Under the pieces are notes generated by a model. That model did not search any database. It saw only the letters and a program-made list of their open reading frames with translations, and was not told the origin of the DNA. Both the position numbers and the translations under genes were made by a program. From Paenibacillus anaericanus (lineage in GTDB: Bacteria > Bacillota > Bacilli > Paenibacillales > Paenibacillaceae), in contig NZ_RZNY01000006.1 of NCBI RefSeq assembly GCF_003994475.1, forward strand, positions 62,001 through 126,000: a stretch of 64,000 bases of DNA. Reading direction: 5' to 3'. Positions 7,026 to 17,125 of this stretch are shown here, in pieces. Numbering within the stretch: position 1 is the first letter of the stretch; every line of letters starts with the position of its first letter.

Positions 7026-9101
7026 CTATTTAATGAAAGCATTCGAATCAATAATAAGTGCTACTTGCCCGTCTCCTAGAATTGTGGCACCAGCAATCCC
7101 CTGAATCGAAGGTAGATACTTACCAAGATGTTTTATGACAATTTCACTTTGTCCAATGAAATCCTCCACCGTCAATGCCGCCAATCTGTCACCTTTATGA
7201 ATGACAATAATCTCTGTTTCCTCTTCACTGTCCTCATCAAAATCTTTCACTTGAAAAAGGTCAGCCAATGAAAGCAATGGGATATGAGTATCACGATATG
7301 GGATCATCGTATAACCATGGACATTACGGATTTGGTTCCGTTTGATTAGACCCGTCTCAATAATAGAGGACAATGGGATCGCGTATTTCTCAGAGCCAAC
7401 CTTGATCAACATCGCAGAAATGATAGACAGCGTAAGTGGAAGTTGAACAGAGAATTTAGTACCTTTACCTAGCTTAGAAGTTACAGATACCACGCCACTA
7501 AGCGAGTTGATCTTTGTTTTGACAACGTCCAAGCCAACTCCACGACCAGAGATATCAGAAATGACTTCCGCTGTACTAAATCCAGCAGCGAACAGTAACA
7601 TATAGACCTGTTCATCCGTCATTGCTGCTCCTTCACTCTCTGTAACAATGCCGTTCTTCAATGCTTTTGCCAAAATGATATCTCGGTCTATGCCGCTACC
7701 GTCATCCTCAATTTCGATGAAGACATGATTACCACTATGGAATGCCCGTAGTTCAATGATTCCTGTCTCCGGCTTACCAGCAGCAATACGTTTCGCTGTG
7801 GGTTCAACGCCATGGTCAACTGCATTACGTAGAAGGTGAACAAGTGGATCACCAATCTCGTCAATTACGGTACGATCTAGTTCCGTTTCAGCACCTATAA
7901 CTACAAGATCAATTTTCTTGTCCAACGATTTCGCTAGGTCACGAACCATCCGAGGAAAACGATTAAATACGGTATCAACTGGTACCATCCGTAATTTTAA
8001 TACGATATTCTGTAGATCACTGCCTACACGGCTCATATGCTCTACCGTTTCCGTTAAATCTGGTCGTCTTACTTCATCGGCTAATTGCTCAAGCCTTGAA
8101 CGGTCAATAAGCAATTCACTAAGCAGATTCATCAGTACATCAAGTCGTTCAATATCAACTCGAATGGTACGTGAAGGAGCTGCTGCCGTTCCGCCTGTCG
8201 CACGAGCGCCATTTTTATTCTCTTCAGTCACCGCTAACTTCGAAGCAGGTTCCGCAACAATAGGTTGAGTAGTTGGCTCAATAGAAGGAGCCGACGTTGC
8301 ACTAGCTTCTTTGTGTCCAAAAGACAGTTGACTTAATGTTTCTTGATCAAGTGCAACAACCTCAGCAGAATCAATTTCCGATAAATTTAGAATCATGCTC
8401 TTCATTTCTGAAGAATCTTTCTGAGTTATGTAATAGAGGGAAAAGCTCCGATCGAATTTCTCTTGTTCTATTTCCTGTACTGACGGATGGGATTTGACAA
8501 CTTCCCCATAACGCTCTAGCAAGTCAAACACTAGATATGCGCGTGCAGCTTTAAGTTGACAATCCTGCCGAATTGCGACTTCAATGAACATCACCTTATG
8601 GCCCTCAGCAATGGATTGCTCCAATACTGAATATTGGTATTCATCAAGTTGAACGGCAGTGCCCTCATGAGATGAAGATGAAGTTACATTTGCTGGAGTA
8701 CTGCTTGCTGCAGTAGTCATATCTCCATTCACAATTCCTTGTAAAGCGGACACGATCGAACTAACATCTGCCTTACCTTCTCCACCCTGAGTAATATCCT
8801 GTACCATCGATTGTAAGGCATCAAGACTTTGGAATAACGTATCAAAAATAATTTCCTGCATCTTCAACTTATCGTTACGTACTAAATCTAATACATTCTC
8901 CATTTGATGCGTCAAAGAAGCTAAGTCTTCAAAACCCATTGTTGCGGCCATCCCCTTAAGGGTATGGGCGGAACGAAAAATGACCTGAACGATACTAATA
9001 TCGTCCGGATGCTGCTCTAGCCCCAGCATATTTTCATTTAATGACTGTAAGTGATCATTCGACTCATCGATAAACATGGATAAATATTGATTCATGTCCA
9101 T
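7026..9101 (-). CDS. cheA: Chemotaxis histidine kinase CheA
   Basis: CheA phosphorylates CheY and CheB in response to receptors. The 691-aa protein has the full P1-P5 layout. The HPt domain holds the phosphorylated His46 in FRSAHTLKG. The P2 CheY-binding region spans about residues 155-260. The P3 dimerisation helices lie near 310-370. The kinase domain shows the N box HLLRNAVDHGVEP, the IEIEDDGSGID glycine box and GRGVGLDVVKTKI. The P5 CheW-like domain runs from about 540 to the end. A GGAGGTG site lies 7 nt before the ATG. It sits between cheB and cheW. Confidence 0.97.
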   Translation of the reverse strand: MDMNQYLSMFIDESNDHLQSLNENMLGLEQHPDDISIVQVIFRSAHTLKGMAATMGFEDLASLTHQMENVLDLVRNDKLKMQEIIFDTLFQSLDALQSMVQDITQGGEGKADVSSIVSALQGIVNGDMTTAASSTPANVTSSSSHEGTAVQLDEYQYSVLEQSIAEGHKVMFIEVAIRQDCQLKAARAYLVFDLLERYGEVVKSHPSVQEIEQEKFDRSFSLYYITQKDSSEMKSMILNLSEIDSAEVVALDQETLSQLSFGHKEASATSAPSIEPTTQPIVAEPASKLAVTEENKNGARATGGTAAAPSRTIRVDIERLDVLMNLLSELLIDRSRLEQLADEVRRPDLTETVEHMSRVGSDLQNIVLKLRMVPVDTVFNRFPRMVRDLAKSLDKKIDLVVIGAETELDRTVIDEIGDPLVHLLRNAVDHGVEPTAKRIAAGKPETGIIELRAFHSGNHVFIEIEDDGSGIDRDIILAKALKNGIVTESEGAAMTDEQVYMLLFAAGFSTAEVISDISGRGVGLDVVKTKINSLSGVVSVTSKLGKGTKFSVQLPLTLSIISAMLIKVGSEKYAIPLSSIIETGLIKRNQIRNVHGYTMIPYRDTHIPLLSLADLFQVKDFDEDSEEETEIIVIHKGDRLAALTVEDFIGQSEIVIKHLGKYLPSIQGIAGATILGDGQVALIIDSNAFIK

Positions 9102-9129
9102 GGTGAGGCACCTCCTTCAAGAGATTCCG

Positions 9130-10563
9130 TTATTTCACTACTTGTACCAGCTTAGGACCAATCTCATGTAACGGTAAAACGTGGGTGACGCATTTTAATT
9201 CAATCGCAGAGCGTGGCATTCCGTATACTACACAGGTTTCTTCACTCTCGGCAATGGTCGAGGTCACACCATCATCGTACAACTGTTTCATAACCTTCGC
9301 CCCATCACTACCCATACCGGTCAAAAGAACAATATGCCGTTTCAACGAGTGTAACGGTCTTAGTGATTCATACAAGACATCTACTGATGGCCTGTGCCCA
9401 TTACGAAGTTCTTGCTTCGATAAAGTCAGCCTGTGCCTGCCTTCATGACCTTTTATGACATTTATATGAAAACCACCAGGGGCAATGTATGCCGTTCCGG
9501 TGAGCAATTCCATTCCTTCTTCCGCCTCCACTACGTTCAAAGAGCATAAACTATTTAAACGCTGAGCTAACGATTTCGTGAAATTTGCGGGCATATGTTG
9601 CACAATAACTATAGGAGCTGGGAAATCCGCAGGGATTCTCTCGAGCACTACTTTCAGCGCCTTAGGCCCACCTGTAGAGGTACCGATCGCTACCAAATCT
9701 GTGAAGCTTGTATGTGTACTAGGTCCAATCTCATTCCTTGCAACCATGTCCTTAGATTCTACTTTGGAAGTTAATAAGTCGCTAGGATTCATCTTCGTCG
9801 TAAGCTCTTGGCGCTTGCGCTGACTAATAGGATCAGGTTTGTCCTTCTTCGACGTTCTCCCGACGATTTGTCCGATGTAATCACGAAGTTCCTCTAGAAC
9901 CGGATTTATCTTCGTAAGACTTTCATCCGGATTCCTCCGTGTCGAAGGCGACAATGGTTTATGAACTGAACCTTCCTGACTATCTACCTTTTTCGTCGTT
10001 CCACCATTTCGGACAATATCTGTCTTAACTGGCTTCTTGACTACTGAAGGTACATTCCTAGACTTTAATGGAGTCAAGGGCTTAAACAATTCCTGTGGAA
10101 TTGGAGAAAGGAGTTCCTTTTCTATGATTTGGATAGCCTCTCGTGCTGCTCGTCTTTCTTTCATGAGCATTGCTGCCGCAATTTGTTCCCTAAGATCTCG
10201 TCCGACTTGCTCGATATCATGGGAACTGGTCGAAGAAGAAGGCTTACGGATGAAATCAAATGCACCAAGTTCCAGTGCCATAATGGTTTCTCTCGTGCCC
10301 TGCTCATTAATACCAGAGAGCATAATAACAGGAAGTGGGTGTCGCTCCATAATAATTTTGAGCGCCTCCAACCCATTCATATCCGGCATTTCCACGTCCA
10401 TAGTCACCAGGTCTGGAGAGAATTCGGCAATTTTCTCCACGGCTTCAAACCCGTTTCTTGCTGTAGCCTCAACTTTAAATGATGGATCCTGTTCAATGAG
10501 ATCCGACACAATTTTTCGCATGAACGCCGAATCGTCAACCACCATGATTCGATAAGGCCCCAT
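9130..10563 (-). CDS. cheB: Chemotaxis methylesterase/deamidase CheB
   Basis: CheB demethylates receptor glutamates when phosphorylated by CheA. The 477-aa protein has an N-terminal receiver domain with Asp56 in LVTMDVEMPDMNG. A long, charged linker follows (about 150-285). The C-terminal esterase domain has the catalytic Ser in GTSTGGPKAL, His in VQHMPANFT and Asp in LTGMGSDGAKVM. The linker makes the protein roughly 100 residues longer than usual. The frame opens at 10596, overlapping flhG by 4 nt, but the ATG at 10563 has GGGGTGG 4 nt upstream and lies right before the receiver domain, so I prefer it. Confidence 0.95.
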   Translation of the reverse strand: MGPYRIMVVDDSAFMRKIVSDLIEQDPSFKVEATARNGFEAVEKIAEFSPDLVTMDVEMPDMNGLEALKIIMERHPLPVIMLSGINEQGTRETIMALELGAFDFIRKPSSSTSSHDIEQVGRDLREQIAAAMLMKERRAAREAIQIIEKELLSPIPQELFKPLTPLKSRNVPSVVKKPVKTDIVRNGGTTKKVDSQEGSVHKPLSPSTRRNPDESLTKINPVLEELRDYIGQIVGRTSKKDKPDPISQRKRQELTTKMNPSDLLTSKVESKDMVARNEIGPSTHTSFTDLVAIGTSTGGPKALKVVLERIPADFPAPIVIVQHMPANFTKSLAQRLNSLCSLNVVEAEEGMELLTGTAYIAPGGFHINVIKGHEGRHRLTLSKQELRNGHRPSVDVLYESLRPLHSLKRHIVLLTGMGSDGAKVMKQLYDDGVTSTIAESEETCVVYGMPRSAIELKCVTHVLPLHEIGPKLVQVVK

Positions 10564-10592
10564 TGTTCCACCCCTGTTCTTAGTTAGCAGAA

Positions 10593-11483
10593 TCATTTCG
10601 TGCGTTTAAGCCATTTATGCATAAATCCTTTGATTCCCGACAAGGTTTCTCTTGGTTGAAACCGTGGAACATCTATATATTTCATTGCTACACTATATAT
10701 ATCTTGTGCAGCAGGACAACCAGGGAATGCAATAGAAAAGGGAACTTGCTTCTTTACTGCCTGCATTACATGAGCATCATCACTCATATAACCTAGCAAA
10801 GGGATGTTTATATCCAGAAACTTATTAGCAACCAAAGAAATTTTATCGGCAACTTGTCGTGCTTCACTCTGGTCAATAACTCTGTTGACTATCAATCGGA
10901 AGGATACGTCCTCCTCCAGCCCGTGAACCACTTTAATCAATGCATAAGCATCTGTGATCGAAGTAGGTTCTGGGGTTGTAACAACTAAGCACTCATCAGC
11001 AGCCGTTATGAACTTAAGTGTTTCTTTTGACAAACCGGCACCTGTATCAAAAATGATATAATCCATCTCTTCTGAAATCTGCTCAATTTGCGTGGTGAAA
11101 TAATTTAGATCAGATTCAGATAAGGAGAATAAATCGGCCATACCGGAGCCCCCGGCAATAAAAGGTAAAGAATGAGTTCCGAGTTCAATAATCTCTGAAA
11201 TATCTCTTTCTCCTTTTAATAAATGATACAAGCTGTACTTGGGTCTGACTCCCATAAGCACATCAATATTGGCCATTCCGATATCTGCATCAAACAAAAG
11301 AACTTTTTGACCTAATGATTTCAATGCAAGTGCAAAATTCAATGTAAAGTTAGATTTTCCTACCCCGCCTTTCCCACTACTCACCGTTATGATTCGCGCG
11401 GATTGTCGGACCAAAGGTTGTGAAGCAGGCTCGTCATGTGATGAAACAAGTTTTCTGAGCGATTGGGCTTGATCACTCATCAT
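10593..11483 (-). CDS. flhG: MinD-like ATPase FlhG (YlxH)
   Basis: FlhG helps set the number and position of flagella and acts on the GTPase FlhF. The 296-aa protein is a MinD/ParA ATPase with the deviant Walker A SGKGGVGKS at residues 36-44, the DADIGMANIDVLMG switch region and DTGAGLSKE. The N-terminal 30 residues include a Gln/Ser-rich segment typical of the FlhF-activating helix. It starts with ATGATG, 4 nt inside the end of flhF. Confidence 0.95.
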   Translation of the reverse strand: MMSDQAQSLRKLVSSHDEPASQPLVRQSARIITVSSGKGGVGKSNFTLNFALALKSLGQKVLLFDADIGMANIDVLMGVRPKYSLYHLLKGERDISEIIELGTHSLPFIAGGSGMADLFSLSESDLNYFTTQIEQISEEMDYIIFDTGAGLSKETLKFITAADECLVVTTPEPTSITDAYALIKVVHGLEEDVSFRLIVNRVIDQSEARQVADKISLVANKFLDINIPLLGYMSDDAHVMQAVKKQVPFSIAFPGCPAAQDIYSVAMKYIDVPRFQPRETLSGIKGFMHKWLKRTK

Positions 11484-12856
11484 GATTTTTCGTCCAAGAG
11501 CAAGTTAGTTAACATTTTTAGATCAACAGAAAGTAGGTCATCAGGTACATTCTGCCCGTTTGTAATATATGAAGCTTTCAAAGGAAATTCATTTAACAGA
11601 TTGTATAATGGACCGATGCTTTCAGTCTCATCAAGCTTTGTAAAGATCACCTTTTGCAGTCCATGTCTACTAAAATTCTCCGTTATTCTCTTCATATCCT
11701 GAATCTTAGATGTCAAGCTCAGTACCAGATAGGTTTCACTTTGTTCAGAAGGACTAAATAAACTGTGAAGCTCCGCGACAAACAATTCATTCAGGTAATT
11801 TCTACCCGCTGTATCCATTAGGATCAGATCACAACCTGCAAGACGTTGTCTTGCACGCTGCATATCCCCCGGCGATTGTACAACTTCCAACGGCACATTC
11901 AGGATTGAAGCATAGGTCCGAAGCTGTTCGATCGCTGAAATACGATATGTATCTGCAGTGATAAAACCGACCTTCTTATGCGCACGAAAGATTTGATCCG
12001 CTGCCAGCTTAGCAATTGTCGTCGTTTTACCTACACCTGTTGGTCCAGCAATATAAACAATTTTTGTCTGCTCACTTATCCCTGCACCGATGTTATCACT
12101 CAAAAACGACCCTACTTTAATTCGAATCAACTTATTAAGTTCTTCATCCGTCAATTTCTGATCAAGAGCTACCCATTCGTTATAAACAGCTTCAATCCAT
12201 TCATCTGCCAATTCAGGAAGTATCTCATGCGATTGAAGTTGCTCCTGAAAAACGGATAATGCAGCAGGGAGTTCACGAACTCCTTCCTGCTGCCTAGCTA
12301 ACTTGCTCATCATGGATTTCATTTGCTGAATCTCTTCAAATAATCGATCCTCTTTAGTCTCTCTATGGAGATGTGGAGCCGCAGTAGCCGAAGGTACAGT
12401 CTCCTTAGGTTGTGAATCGAGAAAGAGTGATAATCTTTCGTCTAACATCTGCTGTTGTGTATTATCCACAGTAGGTGAAGCTCTAGAGACCTGAACAACA
12501 CCTTCTGAAGCCGTGGACATTTCGAGTGAAGCCACTACCGGTCTCTCCTTCAGCCCGATTGCAGAGGAAGAGTTTGACATCATCTCAGAGGATTTGCGGT
12601 ACGCCTGTGGTATGGCCTGCCTTGTAATAGGAGGAGATGCCGGTACCGAAGGACGCTTCATTTCGACCTTTGGCGCTACCTTTTCCGTGCTCTCTGATGC
12701 CGCAATAACTTCTATTTTCTTCTTCTGAAACATCCCTAGAAATCCGCCTATTCTCAACTCCTTCGTGCTGAGAATTACAGCGTCGGATCCCAGTTCTCCT
12801 CGTATCTTCTGCATTGCATCGGGCATTGTGTCAACGATATACCGCTTCACTCTCAT
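11480..12856 (-). CDS. flhF: Flagellar SRP-like GTPase FlhF
   Basis: FlhF is the third SRP-type GTPase besides Ffh and FtsY and marks the sites of flagellar assembly. The 458-aa protein starts with the conserved MRVKRYIVDTMPDAM block. A low-complexity B domain follows to about residue 150. The NG domain shows [14 protein letters not shown] (G1), LILMDTAGRN (G3) and VIFTKLDETESIG (G4). It overlaps flhA by 4 nt and flhG by 4 nt, so translation of all three is probably coupled. Confidence 0.96.
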   Translation of the reverse strand: MRVKRYIVDTMPDAMQKIRGELGSDAVILSTKELRIGGFLGMFQKKKIEVIAASESTEKVAPKVEMKRPSVPASPPITRQAIPQAYRKSSEMMSNSSSAIGLKERPVVASLEMSTASEGVVQVSRASPTVDNTQQQMLDERLSLFLDSQPKETVPSATAAPHLHRETKEDRLFEEIQQMKSMMSKLARQQEGVRELPAALSVFQEQLQSHEILPELADEWIEAVYNEWVALDQKLTDEELNKLIRIKVGSFLSDNIGAGISEQTKIVYIAGPTGVGKTTTIAKLAADQIFRAHKKVGFITADTYRISAIEQLRTYASILNVPLEVVQSPGDMQRARQRLAGCDLILMDTAGRNYLNELFVAELHSLFSPSEQSETYLVLSLTSKIQDMKRITENFSRHGLQKVIFTKLDETESIGPLYNLLNEFPLKASYITNGQNVPDDLLSVDLKMLTNLLLDEKS

Positions 12857-14889
12857 AAGTTCACCACTCCGACACTTTGAATTTCAACATTGGGTTCAAG
12901 TTCACTATATGACAATACCGGAATATCCTGCATACTCCGCTCAATGACCTGTCGTAAATACATACGAATAGTCGGAGACGTTAATACGATCGGCTGTTGT
13001 CCTGATTGAATAAGTCGGTTGACCTGCTCATTCAACTTCTGAAACATGGTTTGAGTTGACTGAGGATCTAGTGCTAAATAACTCCCCTGATCACTCTGTT
13101 GAACGCTCTCAGCGATTTTCTTCTCTAGCATCGGCCCTACTGTGATTACTCGCATCGTCTCTCCCTGTTGTGTGAATTGTTGCGTAATTTGTCTTGAGAG
13201 TGCCTGTCTGACGTATTCCGTCAGAACATCAGGTTCCTTGGTATAGGTGCCATAATCTGCGAGAGTTTCGAAAATAGTGACCATATCCCGAATCGATATT
13301 TTTTCGCGAAGCAATTTAGCAAGAACTTTCTGAACCTCTCCGATCGATAGAACGGAAGGTATTAATTCGTCGACAAGAACCGCGTAATTGTCCTTGAGGT
13401 TGTCTACCAATGTCTTCGTTTCTTGACGACCAAGCAGTTCATGCGCATGTTTCTTGATCATTTCCGTCAAATGCGTTGCCACAACAGATGGCGGATCTAC
13501 TACCGTATATCCTGATTGCTCGGCCCGATCTTTGGTAGATTCGTCTATCCATAGTGCTGGTAACCCAAATGCAGGTTCTTGGGTCTCGATTCCTGTAATG
13601 GAATCATCCTCCATCCCAGGACTCATTGCCAAATAGTGATTAAGTAGTAATTCACCGCCGCCTACGACATTTCCTTTAATTTTAATGACATATTCGTTCG
13701 GTTTTAGTTGAATATTGTCGCGAATTCGAATTACGGGAACAACAAGTCCCATTTCCAAGGCACATTGACGCCGGATCATTATAATTCGATCCAATAAATC
13801 TCCACCTTGACTAGTATCCGCTAATGGGATAAGTCCATATCCAAACTCGAACTCGATCGGATCTACTTGTAGTAGATTGATAACGCTCTCGGGACTCCGA
13901 ACCTCCTCGATTTGCTGTTCCTCCTCTTGCTGTTCCTGTTCAACTTGCTTACGGTTCAAGTTCTTCTGCATTCTTAATGCAGCAAACACCATTATTCCTG
14001 CGAATGGTAGAGTTGTCCAAGGACCGATAGGTGTAAATAGACCTAATAGAGTGATCGTTCCGGCAACGATATAGATGAGTTTAGGATATGTGAATAGTTG
14101 TGAAGTAATATCGTCAGCCAGATTCCCCTCTGACGAAGCACGTGTAACTATTAGACCCGCAGCTGTCGAAATAAGTAATGCCGGAATTTGACTGACGAGT
14201 CCATCGCCAATCGTAAGAATAGAATATGTAGATAGTGCATCTTGAAACGCCATCCCATGAATCGTCATACCGATAATGAAACCGCCGACTAAATTTATAA
14301 CTAGGATGATAATACTAGCGATAGCATCGCCTTTAACGAACTTACTTGCCCCATCCATGGCTCCGTAGAAGTCCGCTTCTCTCTCAATCTTGCGGCGGCG
14401 ATCCCGAGCCTGCTGTTCATTGATCAGACCCGCGTTAAGGTCAGCATCAATACTCATCTGCTTGCCGGGCATTGCGTCCAAGGTAAATCTGGCTGCAACT
14501 TCTGCTACCCGTTCCGAACCTTTGGTAATCACTATAAATTGAACGACCACCAAGATTAGGAAGACAACAAAGCCGATTACGGGTTCCCCTTGAGATACCC
14601 ACTCCCCAAAGGTAGCTACAACATCACCGGCTTTTGCTTGTCCTAGAATCAACTTGGTGGTCGAAACGTTTAGCGCCAACCGGAATAGGGTTGTAATTAA
14701 CAGCATCGCTGGAAAGATGGAAAACTGTAATGCTTCTTTCGTATTCATTGCTACCAACAAAATCATCAATGAAATCGAGATATTGATAATTAATAGAATA
14801 TCCAACAACCAGGTTGGGATCGGAAGAATCATTAACAGAACGATGCCGATTACACCCATTAGGATGAATAAATCTTTTGCCTTCTTCAC
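12853..14889 (-). CDS. flhA: Flagellar export gate protein FlhA
   Basis: FlhA forms the nonameric ring of the flagellar type III export gate. The protein has about eight transmembrane helices in its first 330 residues, the conserved FHIPEP-type cytoplasmic loop (ARFTLDAMPGKQMSIDADLN) and a large C-terminal cytoplasmic domain. The frame extends to a TTG at 14913 and an ATG at 14910, overlapping the flhB stop. I favour the GTG at 14889 because GGAGG lies 7 nt upstream, giving 678 aa, close to the 677 aa of B. subtilis FlhA. Confidence 0.95.
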   Translation of the reverse strand: MKKAKDLFILMGVIGIVLLMILPIPTWLLDILLIINISISLMILLVAMNTKEALQFSIFPAMLLITTLFRLALNVSTTKLILGQAKAGDVVATFGEWVSQGEPVIGFVVFLILVVVQFIVITKGSERVAEVAARFTLDAMPGKQMSIDADLNAGLINEQQARDRRRKIEREADFYGAMDGASKFVKGDAIASIIILVINLVGGFIIGMTIHGMAFQDALSTYSILTIGDGLVSQIPALLISTAAGLIVTRASSEGNLADDITSQLFTYPKLIYIVAGTITLLGLFTPIGPWTTLPFAGIMVFAALRMQKNLNRKQVEQEQQEEEQQIEEVRSPESVINLLQVDPIEFEFGYGLIPLADTSQGGDLLDRIIMIRRQCALEMGLVVPVIRIRDNIQLKPNEYVIKIKGNVVGGGELLLNHYLAMSPGMEDDSITGIETQEPAFGLPALWIDESTKDRAEQSGYTVVDPPSVVATHLTEMIKKHAHELLGRQETKTLVDNLKDNYAVLVDELIPSVLSIGEVQKVLAKLLREKISIRDMVTIFETLADYGTYTKEPDVLTEYVRQALSRQITQQFTQQGETMRVITVGPMLEKKIAESVQQSDQGSYLALDPQSTQTMFQKLNEQVNRLIQSGQQPIVLTSPTIRMYLRQVIERSMQDIPVLSYSELEPNVEIQSVGVVNL

Positions 14890-14909
14890 TGGTCCGCCTC
14901 CGATTCCCA

Positions 14910-15998
14910 TCAAGATTTACTCTTACCCTTCATTCTGTATACATAAGCCAATACTTCAGCCACGGCCTGGAACAAATCCGCAGGGATAACATCCCCAATT
15001 TCTGATCTTTGAAACAGCGCACGTGCTAGTGGCTTGTTTTCCATTGTTATAACGCCATGTTCTTTAGCAATCTCTCTGATTCGCAGAGCCACATAGTCTT
15101 GACCTTTTGCCACAACTTGTGGGGCATCCATTTGTGATCCATCATACTTCAGTGCTACAGCAAAATGCGTTGGGTTCGTAATAATTACATCCGCCTTTGG
15201 CACATCCTGCATCATCCGCTGAAGCGCCATACGCCGTTGTCTTTCCCGAATCTTACCCTTGATGAGCGGATCGCCTTCCATCTTCTTGTACTCATCTTTG
15301 ACATCTTGTTTTGACATTCTCATTTTTTTTGCATGATCATATTTCTGATAAATGTAATCGATTACCCCTAATACGAACAAAGCAACGGCAATTTTTATGC
15401 CCAAACTCATCGTTAGCTCAGCCGTAAAATTGAATGCCGCTTCTACTGTAACTTGACTGAGTGAGGAAATATATCCTCTTGCACCCCAGACTGTTGAAAA
15501 TACGAGATATCCTATCACCGTCAATTTTAAGATAGACTTCAAGAATTCAACGACGGAGCGCATCGAAAAGATATTTTTAAAACCCTCTATTGGATTCAGT
15601 TTACTGAATTTCATTTTGAGTGATTCGCCACTCATTATAAATCCCACTTGAGCGTAACTAGCAATAGCAGCAACTACTACTACTACTAGAAAAATCGGAG
15701 CAAGTACTAAAAGAATTTGGACTCCATAACTTCTGAACATTGTCATTACGTTCTCTGTCGTTACATCCATACTCAAACGGTGATAAAAAACATCCGAATA
15801 TAAAAAAACGAGTCGAGTTTTTATGTAACCACCAAACGCCGACAGGCTAAGAAAGACGGACAAAAGTATAAGTGCTCCCGATACATCCTGACTCTTAGCG
15901 ATTTGACCCTTCTTACGGGAATCTTGTTTCTTTTTTGGCGTAGCTTTCTCTGATTTCTCTCCAGAAAACAACTGCAAGTCTAGGCGATACCGTAACAT
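14910..15998 (-). CDS. flhB: Flagellar export switch protein FlhB
   Basis: FlhB is the substrate-specificity switch of the flagellar export apparatus. The 362-aa protein has an N-terminal SGEKSEKATPKKKQDSRKKG block, four transmembrane helices (about 35-215) and the autocleavage motif NPTH in ITNPTHFAVALKY at about residue 270. The C-terminal domain ends LFQAVAEVLAYVYRMKGK. A shorter paralogue of this C-terminal domain is encoded at 44831-45139. Confidence 0.97.
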   Translation of the reverse strand: MLRYRLDLQLFSGEKSEKATPKKKQDSRKKGQIAKSQDVSGALILLSVFLSLSAFGGYIKTRLVFLYSDVFYHRLSMDVTTENVMTMFRSYGVQILLVLAPIFLVVVVVAAIASYAQVGFIMSGESLKMKFSKLNPIEGFKNIFSMRSVVEFLKSILKLTVIGYLVFSTVWGARGYISSLSQVTVEAAFNFTAELTMSLGIKIAVALFVLGVIDYIYQKYDHAKKMRMSKQDVKDEYKKMEGDPLIKGKIRERQRRMALQRMMQDVPKADVIITNPTHFAVALKYDGSQMDAPQVVAKGQDYVALRIREIAKEHGVITMENKPLARALFQRSEIGDVIPADLFQAVAEVLAYVYRMKGKSKS

Positions 15999-16018
15999 CC
16001 TCTTGATTCCTCCGATCC

Positions 16019-16810
16019 CTACTTTGGCCGATCCCCAATGGTACCCAGTAATTCCTGCAACGATTTGAACAATACAGTAAACAAATGTTCAAACGTATAG
16101 GTGAAGGTGGTAACCAACAAGAGTAATACACTCAATCCAACAATTATCTTCAACGGCATACCGATCACGAAGACATTAAATTGAGGGGCCGAACGAGCCA
16201 GGAAACCGAGCGCAACGTCTGTGAGAAATAGCGCAACGACAAGTGGCGCCGCCATTTGAAACGCGAGTAGAAATGATTGACTAAATGTCCTGATTAGAAA
16301 TTCCGCCAAATTCCCACTGTAAATCCGTTGAAAAAGATCATTTGATAAAGGAATCCAGTTATAACTCCTAATCACAGCGTCCAGCAAATAATGATGCCCA
16401 TTCATGCTTAAGAACAGCAGCGTAGCAAACATATACTTTAGATTCCCAAGAACTGGTGCAGAAGCTCCGGTCATCGGGTCTACTACATTCGCGATACCAA
16501 ATCCTATTTGGATATCGATGAAAGAACCAGCAATTTGAATAACAGCAAACATTAGAGCTGCCACATAACCTATAAGTAATCCGATTAACACTTCTCGAAT
16601 TATAAGTAGCACATACGTCAGATCCATCGGAATAGCTTGATCGCTTCCCTGAATTAAGAGAATCAGAAAGGCGACCATAGCGGAAAACCCGACTTTGAAC
16701 GTATTAGGTACCGTTTTTGATGCAAATATGGGTGCTACTACAAAAAATGATGTCATTCGACAAAAAATAAGCATAAAAACGGATAATCCTTGCATCATAG
16801 TCTCCATCAT
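16019..16810 (-). CDS. fliR: Flagellar export gate protein FliR
   Basis: FliR is part of the FliP5-FliQ4-FliR1 export gate complex. The protein is about 263 aa, nearly all hydrophobic, with several transmembrane helices and the family motifs CRMTSFFVVAPIF, GFSAMVAFLI and GASAPVLGNLKYMFA. The exact start is unsure: a GTG at 16813 and ATG codons at 16810, 16807, 16798 and 16795 are in frame and no site is clearly best. It follows fliQ with a 9-nt gap. Confidence 0.93.
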   Translation of the reverse strand: MMETMMQGLSVFMLIFCRMTSFFVVAPIFASKTVPNTFKVGFSAMVAFLILLIQGSDQAIPMDLTYVLLIIREVLIGLLIGYVAALMFAVIQIAGSFIDIQIGFGIANVVDPMTGASAPVLGNLKYMFATLLFLSMNGHHYLLDAVIRSYNWIPLSNDLFQRIYSGNLAEFLIRTFSQSFLLAFQMAAPLVVALFLTDVALGFLARSAPQFNVFVIGMPLKIIVGLSVLLLLVTTFTYTFEHLFTVLFKSLQELLGTIGDRPK

Positions 16811-16819
16811 CACTTCAGC

Positions 16820-17089
16820 CTAACCGATAAAACTTGATAGATTGTTTAGTATTCCATAGGTAAAATCAACAAGTGTTGATAAAATCCATGGACCGAATAG
16901 TAACAGTGCCACCAATACAGCAATGATTTTTGGTACAAAGGCAAGCGTCTGCTCCTGAATTTGCGTTGTTGCCTGAAAGATACTAACCATTAAGCCGACA
17001 GCCAGACCAATTAAAAGCATCGGAGCGCTAACCTTCAGCACGGTAAAAACGGCTTGTCCGGCCAAACTAATAATAAATTCCGAACTCAT
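16820..17089 (-). CDS. fliQ: Flagellar export gate protein FliQ
   Basis: FliQ is a small two-helix subunit of the flagellar export gate. The 89-aa protein has hydrophobic helices at about 15-40 and 50-75 around the GLAVGLMVSIFQATTQIQEQ hairpin, which is the most conserved part of the family. I use the ATG at 17089 because GGGGG lies 7 nt upstream, giving the same length as B. subtilis FliQ. It sits between fliP and fliR. Confidence 0.95.
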   Translation of the reverse strand: MSSEFIISLAGQAVFTVLKVSAPMLLIGLAVGLMVSIFQATTQIQEQTLAFVPKIIAVLVALLLFGPWILSTLVDFTYGILNNLSSFIG

Positions 17090-17125
17090 CACCGTTCCCC
17101 CTCAAATAAGAAGTAAATAGCCTCG

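Noticed and set aside
10037..10555. 172-codon plus-strand frame opposite cheB
   Set aside because: It lies fully inside the well-supported cheB gene on the other strand and shows only the mirror composition of that gene.
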